Made by a program: the position numbers and the translations under genes
Part shown: positions 15,301 through 28,738 of the stretch, piece by piece
How the letters are laid out: each line of letters starts with the position of its first letter
Position numbering within the stretch: the first letter of the stretch is position 1
Notes under the pieces: generated by a model
Told to the model about the DNA's origin: nothing
The model's input: only the letters and a program-made list of their open reading frames with translations
Database searches by the model: none
NCBI GenBank assembly: GCA_963924555.1
Contig: OZ004593.1
Coordinates: 3,964,480-4,028,479 of the forward strand
Source: Crambe crambe
Lineage: Eukaryota; Porifera; Demospongiae; Poecilosclerida; Crambeidae
Length of the DNA stretch: 64,000 nt
Direction of reading: 5' to 3'

Positions 15301-18300
15301 ATGAAGTTATTCAGCTGTGCTTCAGCCCTTTGCACATAATTATGTGTACATGGAATCATTTCTTCTCTCAATGCTTACTCTTTAATGTATACTCTAAAGT
15401 GTTCCAGGCTGAGAATTCAAAGGTCATGCACCCTTCAGTCTATGGGATTTTAATTGTAAAGTTATAAAATTCCTATACAAAATTTGTGCTATATGTACAA
15501 GGTTTAAATATGTTCCAATTTTTCACTTATGAAATAATATTCACCCCATGCATTTATGCTGTTAGGCATGTCATGCACTGAGGAAAGCTTGTAGCATACT
15601 GATGGCTCAAGGACAAGCACTTGCAAAATGCATGCCATACTTATAACTGGTTCATATCAAATCACTTCCTTTTCAACTGCTAAAAAGTTGTACCAACCTT
15701 TTGTCCACCAAGAAAGTCTCTTCCAAGTGCAGAGTAATGTTGTAAACCATTACAAGAACCATCCTGGCAATAATTATACAGAATACAATGTTTGATTCAA
15801 ACAATTAATGTTTTCATAGGGCGTGTTATATGCATTTTCAATGACTGTACCTGATGCACAGGAAGATGAGAAATATAAGCATCAGGGTTTTCTGAATGTA
15901 CTGCATTAGCTATTTCCATACAGCAAGCAAGAACTTGCCATGGATCATCACCACTCATCCACCATCGGTTTCCCTGCACAATAAATAGTAGGGAAGGGCA
16001 TGCTCATTACAGCATAATGGGTTGGCAAGCTGGCTCAGCATGAAGCCTAATCATACACTAAAGGAGCTGAATTTTGATTTCTCAAAATGAGAAGGATTCC
16101 TACAATCATCCTTTTGATCAATCAAGTGACTTATGAGAAAAATGCCATGCACTGAGCATTAACACCTCAGTGCCTTTTATTATCTCTGCAGTGGAGAGAA
16201 CTGGTAAGTTTGAGCATGTGAACAATGGAGGCCACATTATAAATTACAAATGACACGTGGTCTTAGCAATAAAAATAACCTATCCAATACATTCCTTGTG
16301 ACCAATGTCCAACACATCCTTCACACACTCATAACCTATATATAATTATACTTACAGGATTAGTCATCTCCACATCAGAGTGTACAATAGTACTCTCTAA
16401 GTAGGGTGGCATGGATCGCCCCATTGGGCTAATACTTAGTTTTCTTTCATAACTCCAGAATACTTCCCTCCTACACAGTCAGCAACTCCTAACTTGAAGA
16501 TAGAACACCTTCAATGTGCTAGGACTTAAGTACGAAGAGCAGAAGACAAAGCAGTATCATTTACAGCGACTTCTAAATTGCTGTTTTCATCTGGTCGTTC
16601 ATCATCATCATCAAACAACTTATTCAGAAATGCAAATGCTATAATTTTTATACCACACTACTCAGAATTGACTGCCCTATAATCCTTTACCTTTAATTCA
16701 ATATGTTATATCATTTTCCAACTTGCTAGCTTGTCAACCTACAACGTGGCAGACATTTTTTATGCCCCACCCCCGTACACGTGATTATTGGACCTTGACT
16801 GACTAACGAATCTCTCATTAGCTTTCATTGGTCTCTCAATGCTCAGAGTGTAAACCCTAGGCACTAGTCAACCCTTGATGCAACAGCATATCAGGTACAT
16901 ATCAGTAAAGGCCACACAAAATCAGGTCAATGGCAATCTTATTATAAACTGTATAGATAGCATTAGTCCTTCCAGATCAGATTCATTTTGGCTCATACAA
17001 TATTATGATGAAACCTCCAATGAACTACATCAATACATGAACTTTAACTTGGATAGCAGGATCATAGCATCCAGTTGACAAAAAAAGGTGATAAACAAGT
17101 ATTTTAAATAAAAAAAATAAATGTAGGGATGGCTGTGTGTGGTTCAAAAAAAATTAAGCAACAAGAGAGTGAAATTCAGTCAAGCAACCCCTTACCCATC
17201 ACCAATATTACCAAACTATGAGCTAACTATTCCTTTTGGCCTGTCATGGGGAATAGTTAGCTCGTAGTTTGGTAATTTGGTGATGGCCACTCTCTTATTG
17301 CTGAACTTTTTCAAACTACACACAGCCATCCACAGCCATCTTTTTTATTTAGAATAAATATTTTTTTCCTTTATCTTTATGTATGTAAGTTGATATTATC
17401 ACCCAGGGATTGGAAACAGAACCAATTCCACAGCATTATGAGCTCAACGCGCATGCGCAAATTTTGCATATAGCAACTGCATGCAACAGTGATGCGATGG
17501 CATCTTCTTCCTCTCCTTCTTGTTCATCAGCCAAGAAATAAAGTAGTCATAAAAAAGCGGATGTCCCTGCTCATTCACCTACCAAAGAAATCACATATGA
17601 GGAGATCAATGCGCTTAGGTATGTTACAGGATGATACTCATAGAACCTGTACATAAATAAGTAGAGATAGGAAACACGCAAGCAATTACATTACAGCAAA
17701 GGAAGTTTTAGGTGGTCTGAGCTGTCTCTGTCCAAAAATGTTATGGAGGACTATTAATGCCTAGTAAGTGTTAAGTGTCATAGTTGGCTTTGAGGTTCTG
17801 CACATACATGAAATGCTGAGGATAAATACTTTGCAGGGATGACATTAAAAAGATACAATAGTATTGGTATTCTCAACAGGCAATTTCTACACAACTACAT
17901 GCCATTATTCCATTTAGAATGATAGGTATTATGTTTTTCCTTAGTGATATTCTAGGTAGAGTTTGCAGGATTCTTTTTCAAGGGTGGTAATTATGGTCAT
18001 AGGTACCAAAAATATTGTGTATAGGTGAATATGAGTGAGTTCAGAATGGAACATTCACAAATGAAATATCTGCCTTGCCATCAAAAGTGATAGCTTGGAC
18101 TGTTCATGTGTATGGACAACTGTTGAAGAGCACTTGATACAGGGTTGATCACAACTCAATATCATCTTCATTGGAAATTCTTGACAGTTCAACATTAAGC
18201 TGTGGTAATGTTTATAGATGTGATTGCTAAGTGTAAAAGAATGCTGTCTTGTCAGATGGTAGAGTAGTGGCATATCTAGGTAATATACCATACAAATGCC

Positions 18301-21300
18301 CTGCATTTTAAAAGCTATACAGTACATACTGAACATGGCAGGCACTCCCGTTAGAACCACTTTGTGTATCTAAATTATTTCCTTCATTATTTGCAAGCCT
18401 AAATTCCTAGCAACAACATTAATCAATATTATCACGAGCATAACACAGATTTCCTATCCCTACTCATGTACAGTATCTATGTTATATTAGAAGGCTGATT
18501 GATAACCTTTACATGATGGAGATGAAATATATGATGAGAGTCAAGATTGGATTACTTAGTAAATCATTGTTACATTAGAAGTATTCTTGGTGATTGAACA
18601 AAAGCTAAGAGACATAGCGTCACAGGAATGTATCCCACAGAATTAACTGATACAGTAAAACAGGAAATTTTAATGTGCAATTATCGTATACGAGTTAAAT
18701 TTGGCGGTGTGTTAAATTTGACGGTTTGGCGGTCTGTCTTGGAACCGCCAATAATAATGTCCGCCAATATCATATCTATAGCTACGGGCCCGGGGGTGGG
18801 GCTCGAGTGTATCTTGCGCGCGCAGCAAGCAATGAGCTGCACGCTCAAGATCAAGACTATTTGATTAGCTAGCTAGTTTCATTTCCAGCTGTTTTGCGAT
18901 CGTGATGGCTCTTCGAAAGTTCTTGAAGAAGGAGGAAAGGGAGTGTTTCCTTGATGGAAGCTCAGTTAAAAGAGATAAATCGTGAAGTGAATAAGACTGA
19001 GCAAACTAGCCAAAGAAAAAGAATGCGCCGCCGCCAATAATAATGTCCGCCAAAAGCCTTCTTTGGTACAAACACCAAATAAAACTCCCGCCAAAATTAA
19101 CTCGTATACGGTATGTTGGTAGTTTGTTAGTGCAGAGTCGGAGGAAGAAAGCGGCAAGGTTCTACAAGAAATAATTATTAGTCAATACAAGAGGTTTTTC
19201 GTATGAAGTGCATGGCTAAAACAGTTTAAGCAGACAATGAAGAAGACCACACAAAAGTCAAAAGGTGTACAGAAGCAACTCTGTGGTAACTGTAAAGAAG
19301 ACACTGATCATAAGCAAGAATAACAGTATAACAATGTGTACAGCTGGTATATACGGCTTGCTACTTTTGTTACTATGCCTTCTTTTTGGCAATGGTTGAG
19401 AGTTTTCTGCATCCACACAAGTGAATGTGTGCTTATTGCCTCCACAATAATTCCCACATGTTGGTAACCCTCAGAAACTGTGTATTATTGATAAACTCCC
19501 TGACATTTGGGTTTTCATTTACACCACTGGCATCCAAAGAAATTTCCAGTCATATTCTCTGACTTGAAGGAATATAGGTAATGAAACAACACAAGGAATA
19601 GTTACACATTTAGACTTCCTCCTCTTCAAGTACTTCCTAGTACATAGCCAATGCTTCCTTCCTCCCATGAATGGAATAAGAAATTGGTTTATGCAGTAAC
19701 ATGCATCTAATGCCACTCATGCTATGAAAGAAGAATGATTCTAACAGAACTAGATAAAGTAAGTTATGAACACTACCATTCCCCCAACAAATTTTCTTCT
19801 AGTTTACCCATTGAACTACTAGTAGGAATAATTGAAATTGTGCACGGAAATTATTAATACTAATCGCCACTTGCAGTTTCCTTGTAGAAGAGCAGCTACA
19901 TGCCTCTTAATAGACCACTGCAACCCGTTGCCACCCACATAACTTGGTCACAAACCATAACATGGAGTGCCCGTGGAATTTTCGATTAGCCTATACTACC
20001 ATTTCCAATCCTGGGGCGGTAATATACTATCTATGGTTCAAACTCCTGATACATGGTTTTTCACTTACTTTTAGTGGGTTATTTGCTGAGTCTATTATTT
20101 CTTCCATCATTTCATTAGCATACTCTAGTCTCTTTTTTAAGGACACTCTATACAATTATCATAAAATTATTATGATATTAATTTTAATTAACAACAAATC
20201 ATGCACATAATTATTACAAATGAACAATCTACCTTACTTCTTTTTTAAGCCATGTAAATTCACCAGATGTATTTTAAGCCAATCCAAACCATTAGATCCT
20301 AAAGGATATCCTGTAGCAAACGTCATTAGTGACCTTCCCACATCCATGGCTACACCAAACATAAGATTCTTTTGATGAAGACAGCTTTTCTACCTTCAAC
20401 TTACTTAAATGAGATAGATGTGGAGGAATTGGATAAACTCTTCCTCTGAAATCCATATTGTGAGGTAACCAAATGATATCATCTTTATACTGCAAAGAAT
20501 TAACAGTAAGTCAAACTAGGATATATTCATTAAGCATAATTATAGGTGGGTGAGCAAAGCATGTATCTAATGCACATTCATGCTTTGGTCATGGGCTGAT
20601 ACAGGTACCAATCATGATCTACTTGCTGTATTAGTGAGCTAAACCATACATATATTTTGTTTCTTTTTCCCACGAACAGGATCACCCAATTATATGATTG
20701 ACTAAAACAAAACCAAACCAAAAAAACAACAAAAAACAAAACAAAAAAACAACAACACCTCAATAACTAGTTATGCTATACTCCTCCCTACAATAAAATT
20801 CTATCCCATAGTTAATTTAAGTACATAAGTCCTTTATTTCCTTCCCCTGGAGATATAACTGCATGCATCTATTGAGTACACTCAGTCTCTGGCATGTAGC
20901 CTTAATGCTGCTCGCTTGACTACTTACATGATTACACAAGGATAAACGATATAACATATCCATCCATAATGAATACTGTTCATTTTTTTCCTTATTGCTA
21001 AATTTCTGGTTCTTTGTCGGTTCACTATTAAACAACAAACAAAAACACAATAATTTGAGTGGTATTATTTCATTATTCATATTAAATTAATATGTACGAA
21101 GCACATTTAGCCTTGCATTCATAGGCAACCATAAGAATAACATTATGTATACATAGTATTCAGCATCTCTTAGTTGGGGAGTATCCAGATTTAGCTCTCT
21201 GGTTACACCTTTTAGACTTGGGATATTGATAAGTATCTTTAATAATTATGTCAAGTTTATCCTTGAAGATTTCTCCCCCCTCCCCCCTAAAGTTGATAGA

Positions 21301-24300
21301 CAACTAATGTGAAAAATGCAGTGTGTGCCTAAGGCAGGGTGTATAAGTGCTGGCTAGTGGTATAAATCACATGATTTACACCATTTCCAGCTCTGGTGAT
21401 TCCAATGTCTCAATAAAGCATTATGAGGATATGATTTTTTTAAAAGAAGCACTGTACAGAACAGCTTTCCATTTAGCAGAGCATAATTATATGATATATG
21501 CTATTAGACTATAGCTAGTCACAATCATTGGTCCATTTGTTCACTTAGAATCATCCCTTATGGCACTTAAAATTCACTTGCCCTAGGATGAAAATCCAGT
21601 AAAGATGGTCATTCCAATTGGTCCAATTCTAGTATCGCAGTAGCCATGGTTATTGTTTCTAGGTGCGCTCTGATTCACGTTTGTTGCATTTAAAAACCAT
21701 GGTTATTGTTTCCAAGTGTGTGTTGAGGTAAGTTAAATAACTCCAGTGATTGGCTATAGTCTAAATAAGTTCGACACCTTGACCAACGGAATCTACGGTC
21801 TGTTTAGAGACCTTCGGGACGCTACAGCCCAGGGCTCTCAGGTTTCTAAATAGACTGTAGATCCCTTGGTCTCGTTGTCTAACTATTATTTAGGATATCA
21901 AATTGTTCCTCATGTGGGTTTTTCTACTAAGCTATGATGTAAGGGGCAAGGCTAGTCTATGGGATAAATGTATTAGTGGGCACAGCTTGTAAGAATAAAT
22001 ATGTGATAGTCCATAATGTATAACTCTTATTTTTTATTAAATTGGCTATTTTGCATTGATGCATTAGTTCCAAACTTCTGTCATTTGTTCTACAATGATT
22101 AGACTATCACCCAAATGACCACTAGTAGTCATGAGTTGTGGTGAGCCACTTAAAAAGTGGCGAAAAGTGAATGCATCTAACATTTGATTTCTACTTGGGA
22201 CTGTTACATATATTTTTAATCCAGCATCAAATTTAGTCATATATTCAAAGTTTATAAGAAGATTATTGCTGATAATATTATAGTACCTGCAATAATAGTG
22301 TCTTTTTATAAGGAAGCATTGTGCTATAAAATTATCATATTAACCTTAATATTGATTCTTCAAAAGGATAGCTAGGAATCTTAAGCTTTTCATCCCCACC
22401 ATCATTGAAGATCTCTATAACCAGTCTCAAAATCTGAAACAATATAACACAATACTCATGACTGTACAAATGGACATCATGCTTCGTTCATGACACAAAA
22501 ATATTATATTCTGGGACTCAGGGAACCATTGAGTACCTCGACAACACCATCTGAGTGGGATAAGATTCTTGAGTGGCCTCAATTTTTGAGGGGGAAACCT
22601 TTCAGAGCATAAAAAGCCATTACTTAATTTACAATTACTGGTCAAAAGGTTCCAAGTGAAATTGTACTTGGTAGTTTTACCTTCTTATTTATCTTCCATG
22701 GACAAGTTGAAAGATAATTCAAAGAATCATATATAGGATGCAGGTTACTTGCTGTTTCCAGGAGCAGTTGGTGTTGATATGCATCTTCCTTGCAACGCAC
22801 AAGGAAGGCTAGCATTAAAAAAAATAAAAATAAAAAAAGAAAAGAAAAGAAAAGAAAAGAAAAGACAAAAGGAAATTTAGCCCAATATGCCAAAGAGGGA
22901 AGGAAAAAATAGGACTACCCTCATACATATAAAACATACAATGAAATATGCTATGTTCCAGAAATACAACTAGAGTTACCAACTATCACCTCAATTTTTC
23001 CTACTCAGTCTAAAACTCCTCTCTTGAAAAGAATCCCCACTAAAAGCAAAGGATGCCAGACCAAGACTAAAGACTTAATGGCAAAACTTAAATTGATCAA
23101 ATTAACTTCTATTATCCCCTCAATTCTATCCTTTCAGCCCCATCCCCATATCCTCTATCTCAGCAATCTTAAATAAAGAAAATATACATATTTGTGTACT
23201 AGTATTGAAGGACATACTTGGTGTTATGAGATAACCTCCACATTCTGGGGATATCCAAGGTTTAGGTGGGACTAACATAGGTAACAGTGCGCTATTAATG
23301 GAGAAATATTCCTCCTACATTAAAAATAAACATTGCATGACAGTTGCAGAATTCAGTATGAAGTTCTTATTACATTTTCTTTGTTGTATGATTTCTTAAT
23401 GAGGTCATATAAATGCTTGGTTGGGCGAATATACCCTAATTTCTTGTATCCTTCTTCCACTTTGATTATATGTTCAAGTCCTGGCTCCCACTCAGCACTG
23501 GGGGAAAAAAAAACAGAAAAAGTGGTAACCCTAACTACCTTTCATGTGTATTTATACACTAGTTTGAACAGAAACTGACTCACTTTGAACCCTGCCTAGG
23601 AATTGAAGCAACTTCCAATAACCTCTCTAATGCTGCTGCTACAGTCTAAAAAAAGGAGAGCACAGCATTAATATAACGATTTAAGCCACACTGAATATGC
23701 AAACAAAACCTTCACATGGATTGCATTATAAGCAGTTGTAATTAATTAGTTCATGTTTAGTTTTGCCTTCTTGCTGCTACCCAAACTGCTATCTTTTAAA
23801 TGAAGTTTAGTGAATACATACATACCTCTCAAAGGATAGTTTTCACCCATATAAACTCACATGATAATACACACTCTTGCTCCATTTCGGAACACAGATA
23901 TCCTACAGTGATCAACAAAGAAATCAACAGTACTTATGGCTGGCCATCTTATTTTAATCAACCATCCACAACTTACATATGCATAAGTTACATATTATAT
24001 GTACCTTGGTTCAAAACCCCTAGTTTCCAGTCATGTTCAGAATGAATGGAAGCAACTAAATACTTACCACAGATCCCATCTTGACGAACTTCAATTCTAT
24101 TTCATTCCATACTTTCCTAGTTGGTTTAGTTTCACAGTCTAACATCCTTTTCATAAATTCTTTGTATACCGTTTTTATCTATTGAGATGAAATTAATCAA
24201 ATAATGTTTTATGGGGAAAAATCCAGTCACTCTGTATGGATTATGATAGCAGTAAGTTAATCTCATGACAGTTACACACATGATAATAGTCCTTACCTTA

Positions 24301-24432
24301 TCTATATAACCATTTCGTGCACATAGAGATAATGCATACTTAGTCCTAGCTGATCTTCCTACTGATATACATATATATTGAACTGGTAATCCATTTGGTT
24401 GCTTCATAAGTTCTGGTAGAATCTAGAATTGG

Positions 24433-24480
<48 letters not shown>

Positions 24481-27400
24481 CACAATCAACATAATCATCA
24501 GAGATTAGAGTTACCTCATCCATTATGATACTAGCCCATTTTTCAGCTGGAAGGAGTGCCAAGAAAGGGAACTGTTTTGGAGGTTGGACATCATTATCTA
24601 AAATAGTATAAGTAATCTAAGGTGATATAAGATTTATAGTGTATCACATTTTTTGTTCAAGCCACCTGTTCATATAAATATTACTTTCAATGGAAAGGTG
24701 TATGTATGTATGCATGCACATGATCATTGATATCACTAACAGCTACCGTAAAGTAGGCCATAGTTTTCTAAATCGTTAAGAAAATCAGCACAAAGATTTT
24801 ATCCAGAAATATGTAACATTCCATGATTATCACCAAATGCTATAGACTATGTAACCAGGATTGGAAATGCAATATAAACTTCCCAGCCCACTCCTCGTTG
24901 CGCTTGCCCACATTAATTAATACAACGATTCAAATTTGGGTATCAAGTGTGCAGCCATTGATCCTGGTGACTTGTTCTCTGCCTGAATCTATGAGTGAAG
25001 ATGTTGAAGCCTCTCTCTAAGTTGATCATTCTTTAGGAATAGAATCTAACCATTGAGCTTTTCTTGGCAAGGGAATGCATAGATTTTATAATACTTACTG
25101 TGGGATGGAGCCTCACTTAAAAAGGTATCAATGATATGCTCAGTGAGAACCAACAGAAAATTGTTAAAATGAAGAGGCAGCAGGTACCAGATGTACTATT
25201 TAGAGTGACAGCAGTAAAATTTCCTTCAGTCTCTTCTTGACCTGCAGTTTCTTTGACGGGGCACAACTAGGATTGTGCAAAATGAAATGTATTGGAATCC
25301 CAGGTACATGGTCTATGATATTATGTACATAGGTACTTGTGAAATATTCCTGTGATATGTGAACCTTGAGTGATTGAAATACATAGTTGTCCAATAGTAG
25401 ATGTATTTAATATCTAAATATGATTTACTTGAAAGAAGCTGCATCACAGACATAAATTCTTGACAATCTTTGTTCAGCACACTAATTAGATCTGATTTCC
25501 ACTGGCTAAAAAGATTAGAAACCATGTCCTATGAAATGAATAATTGTGTGTACTAAGTAAGTTATGCATGGTCCAGGAGGTCTATGACTTACATTGGAAG
25601 CTTCAGTACTTTGCCTCTTAGTGATGCCATTTGAAACTGAACGAATACGTTCATATCCCTAACACATCAAAAAAATTAAATTGTATTCTAATCATCTACC
25701 AATAATCTTGACTATACTCTGACTCCCAACACAATTTTCCAAGGTACTCTAGTACTCTAGTCTTTTCTCTTATTGGCAATGCTATAAGTATGTATGTAAT
25801 CTTAAAACTAATTAGAAATCAAAGGGCTATAATGATACTTTGTGTAAATAACTATTTACCTTGCATTCAATATCCAATTGTCGCTCCATGGCTTTTATAG
25901 CAACATCTTTGTCCATTAAAATATGTGGCTTCTCAGCCTTTAGATAAAATTAAAGAGTGGTGATCATACATACCAAATTCTGTGCACATTCGCCCTTTCG
26001 ATATTAGTATACACATAAATTTTGAGTAAAAAACAACTTTTTACATATGTTTACCTTGGACTTGATCTTGTCAATTTCTGTTTTTGAGCTGTTTCTTATA
26101 CCCCAAGTTTTGTACAAATGATTAATGAAGTTGGGATAAGTTAAACCCTTAACAGGAGGAGGTACTGAAGGTATATCACAGTACCTGAATACCTATGGAT
26201 TGAGGAGACACAGGGGATTATTTACTAAATTTAATTACATGAAAAAAGCCAAAGCTGTAGTAATGAAAATAACATGGTGATAATTACCCGAGGCTTCATG
26301 CTAGGAATCAATAATTAAATATTTGCTCACCTTTAAAATTTGATCAACATGGTCCTTAGAAAAGGATGTCTGATACAGAATATGTTCCAATTTATAACCC
26401 TATTATAAATAGTTTTATTTTTATCACACACTGTGTAGCTAATCAGTCAAAATTAATGAAACCAGGACCCGATAATTAGATATCCAGGTTGAAGTCCATT
26501 TGATAATAATCTACATACTTTGATTCTATTACTCACAATTTCTTGAAGCATTAGAAAATTATTAGATCTATATTAGTTGCTTGCTCTAATATATTTAATA
26601 ACTAACCTTACTTCTCATTTGGTTAATAATGCCATCAACTGATTTCCAATCCCCACATCTAAATAAAATAAATAAGAATTGGTATGGAGCCCATAGGCAG
26701 AAGGGAAAAGTATCATTAATGCAAAGTGCTGCTTAGGAATTTATAAATACGTAGGTGCAATATTCAAACGATGAGCAAGCAAAGCTAGTGTCCAATGATA
26801 GGTGGGTAGTGCTTCAGTCGGTGCAGCTGAATGTGATCCATGTTCCTTTAGCAAGGGTGAAACAGTGAGAATGTGAGACAGTAAGAATGTATTGGGAGAG
26901 GCTAATTTTGTGTATGTGCTTTAATTATTATTATTATTACTGTGTAGGATGACTATGACTCCTATCTGTGATCTGTAACTGTGTGCAGGATGTATTGTAT
27001 TATTAGTTTGCACGTGCGTAATGTAGATGATTGTCACAGAGAAACATCACATATGATATTATAATAGAAACTCCTGAGCCGACCCACTAGTGTGAGGCTT
27101 GCTCAGGCTCCCCTCAATCATTTGTCATCAATTCATGATATGACTTCTACTGATTGGTATGGATATCCAACTAGGTACGCTTTCCTTGGGAGGTATCCTC
27201 AAAGCTATATGATGCCTTTTCTTTTTTTCTTTTTTTAAATACCCATAACATCACAATCTGATAAAAAATAATCTCTCTGCTGATTCCTGAAACACACAGA
27301 ACTGTCTCTGCACACGAGTAATAGAGACCCCAGTTTTCAAACATCAAACAACAGAAAAGCAAATGTGCTTGACATACTGTATGGCCTGCAGCATTACAAT

Positions 27401-28019
27401 TCACTAATTTTAAAGGAGCTCACTTGCTACACTCGCTCAATGATATTACCTTGAAAACAATCCCAGCATAATACCATAGGTCTGAAAATTTGGAGATAAT
27501 CCATCATTTACAATATCTTCAAAAAAGAGCATTGCTGAAGTATTATTTCCCTACAAATAATTATTATTACATGCATGAGGCTTGTTACTATAAATCATAT
27601 TGCTCTATAAGAGACCCTAGCCCCATGCCTGTTACCTTCTGCATCCAAGACTGAATGATGTTATTGTAGAGGTCTATATCAAACTGATGTCCATGTCGTC
27701 TGTATTTATTAAATAGTGACACTGCTTTATTCACCTGGGAGAGGGAAGCAAAACTAATAATATTAATATAGATTAGCACAAGATAACTTACCAATCCTAC
27801 AGAAAGAAACCCATTAATAACAGACACTACATAGTATTCTTTCCTTAGAGAATCAAATTTTTTACATGTTTGAGATGTATGAGATAGGAAACGATGATCC
27901 CAATCTAAATTAATCAGAGTGAAAAAAGTTTGGTGTAACAATCTAGATTGTCTGGGCAAGCAGACCTTTTGACCTTTGGGGGGCAGGGTGGGAGGGAAAG
28001 GATCTGGAGACTCTTGACA
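9093..28019 (-). CDS. POLRMT: Mitochondrial DNA-directed RNA polymerase
   Basis: Single-subunit, T7-like polymerase that transcribes mitochondrial DNA. Exons in reading order: 27974-28019 (tentative), 27792-27904, 27636-27734, 27450-27550, 26607-26658, 26331-26399, 26055-26192, 25860-25937, 25593-25658, 25429-25528, 25242-25312, 25099-25195, 24515-24597, 24297-24422, 24068-24178, 23584-23645, 23374-23497, 23218-23314, 22681-22808, 22345-22433, 21142-21198 (tentative), 20928-21024, 20405-20489, 20238-20349, 20069-20147, 15851-15973, 15698-15763, 15202-15258, 15021-15098, 13221-13289, 12437-12550, 12218-12331, 10635-10786, 10069-10141, 9746-9834, 9626-9690, 9093-9142. All phases agree, giving about 1,110 residues (human 1,230). 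Seen: PPR-like repeats near the N-terminus, PHNMDFRGRVYP, motif A HQDGSCNGLQHY with catalytic Asp, O-helix RKVVKQTVMTIVYGVTR, motif C FVSVHDSYWSH, and the YFFN C-terminus. The first exon is unresolved: a presequence-like start (MKLTLIANYSRS...) lies on this strand from 28658. The long introns are transposon-rich. Confidence 0.96.
9326..9375. repeat. (AAAT)n microsatellite
   Basis: About twelve slightly imperfect AAAT units lie in the last-but-one intron of POLRMT. Confidence 0.9.
11665..11785. mobile_element. 121-bp hairpin element in a POLRMT intron
   Basis: The left arm starting TAATAGTTATAGTACGG and the right arm ending CCATACTATAACTATTA are reverse complements over about 46 bp (one or two mismatches), around a GC-rich loop of about 28 bp. 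It is likely a very short fold-back MITE. A near-duplicate pair ATACCGGCCTCCCCCAGG (11111-11153) lies half a kilobase upstream. Confidence 0.7.
13318..14440. repeat. 1.1-kb interspersed repeat, copy A (POLRMT intron)
   Basis: It matches 16375-17375 in the same orientation over most of its length with roughly 80-85% identity. Shared blocks include GCCCCATTG, GAACACCTTCAATGTGC, AAAGCAGTATCATTT, CTCAGAATTGACTG-like text and the terminal hairpin. It begins with an AGAGAGTAC...GTACTCTCT hairpin. Its last 330 bp (about 14109-14432) form a MITE with TTTATTCTAAA-type inverted ends. Open frames in it, on both strands, are not shared with copy B and look spurious. Confidence 0.75.
16375..17375. repeat. 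1.0-kb interspersed repeat, copy B (POLRMT intron)
   Basis: This is the second copy of the repeat at 13318-14440, in the next large POLRMT intron (15974-20068). Its right part (about 17080-17375) is a clear inverted repeat: GGATGGCTGTGTGTGGTTC on one side and the complementary CACACAGCCATCC on the other, with a second nested inverted pair around AATAGTTAGCTCGTAGTTTGG. No coding capacity is shared between the copies. Confidence 0.75.
17376..18681. other. Intronic sequence with a possible decayed gene fragment
   Basis: This is a non-exonic part of the 4.1-kb POLRMT intron. On the plus strand at about 17493-17620 an ATG-initiated serine-rich stretch stops after 14 codons. It is followed in another frame by a segment reading EITYEEINALR up to a GTATGT. 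This may be a fragment of a retroposed or passenger gene, but nothing identifiable remains. Confidence 0.3.
18684..19111. mobile_element. 428-bp TA-flanked MITE (Tc1/mariner type)
   Basis: The terminal inverted repeats read TCGTATACGAGTTAAATTTG on the left and, reverse-complemented, CCGTATACGAGTTAATTTTG on the right, both continuing GCGG. They are bordered by TA at 18682-18683 and 19112-19113, the target duplication of the IS630-Tc1-mariner group. The subterminal motif CCGCCAATAATAATGTCCGCC occurs near each end. There is no ORF of its own. It lies inside a POLRMT intron. Confidence 0.85.
24434..24480. repeat. (TTA)n microsatellite
   Basis: About fifteen TTA units lie in a POLRMT intron. Confidence 0.9.
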
Positions 28020-28738
28020 CTAGAGGAAATCAATGTAACATGCAAAGAATGCACATGCACTCACATCCCCAAACCAAAGCTAGCTAGCTCAAGCCTAATC
28101 GAGAGACAAGTTGTCTTTGTGTCAGGTTGTTACCCATAAGAAGGCTGCTTACTTGCTTTATGCATGTATTGTGGCACATACATGCAGGCTTATTTTCATC
28201 TGGTCATGCGACTACTTGAATCTGATTGACCTATTGAAAATCCTGCAGAGAACACAAATCTGTCTCAGGAGTGTCAGAACGTGCCTTTCCCCCGAGGTAA
28301 TTCAATCACTACTACTACTACTAAATTCTACAAGACTTGAACCAGATGTGTTTAAGCCAACATGTATGGTTTGTACCATTCCAAAAAAGAAACACTGCCG
28401 ACACATTTGTAGGTAATGATGTGCCTAATGATTAAACACTTGAGCCATTTATGTACCACAAAAATATTTATTTCATGCCCCTACTACAGTATCATGGCTT
28501 GCAGGGGCACTATTTGCACAGGTCAGTTAGACATACATCCCATCCTGATCCCTCTGATGATCAATATTCTCCACATTATACTTATCTGGCGCCACCGACC
28601 CTTTACCACACGTACGTACGTGACTTCGACTGTAGTTGGCAATGAGCGTCAGTTTCATGAGCATCAGTTTCTCACGAGCATGCGCATATGCATGCAGCTA
28701 GCTTCGCGCGTGCGCGATCGATTGCATGATAATCGAAA

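Noticed and set aside
16366-16400. Possible POLRMT exon reading EMTNP before a GTAAGT on the minus strand
   Set aside because: The exon 20069-20147, ending SANNPLK, joins in phase and by homology directly to 15851-15973; the stretch is also part of the repeat's left end.
22070-22275. Long minus-strand frame following POLRMT exon 22345-22433
   Set aside because: It does not resemble POLRMT; the short exon 21142-21198 fits the phase on both sides better.
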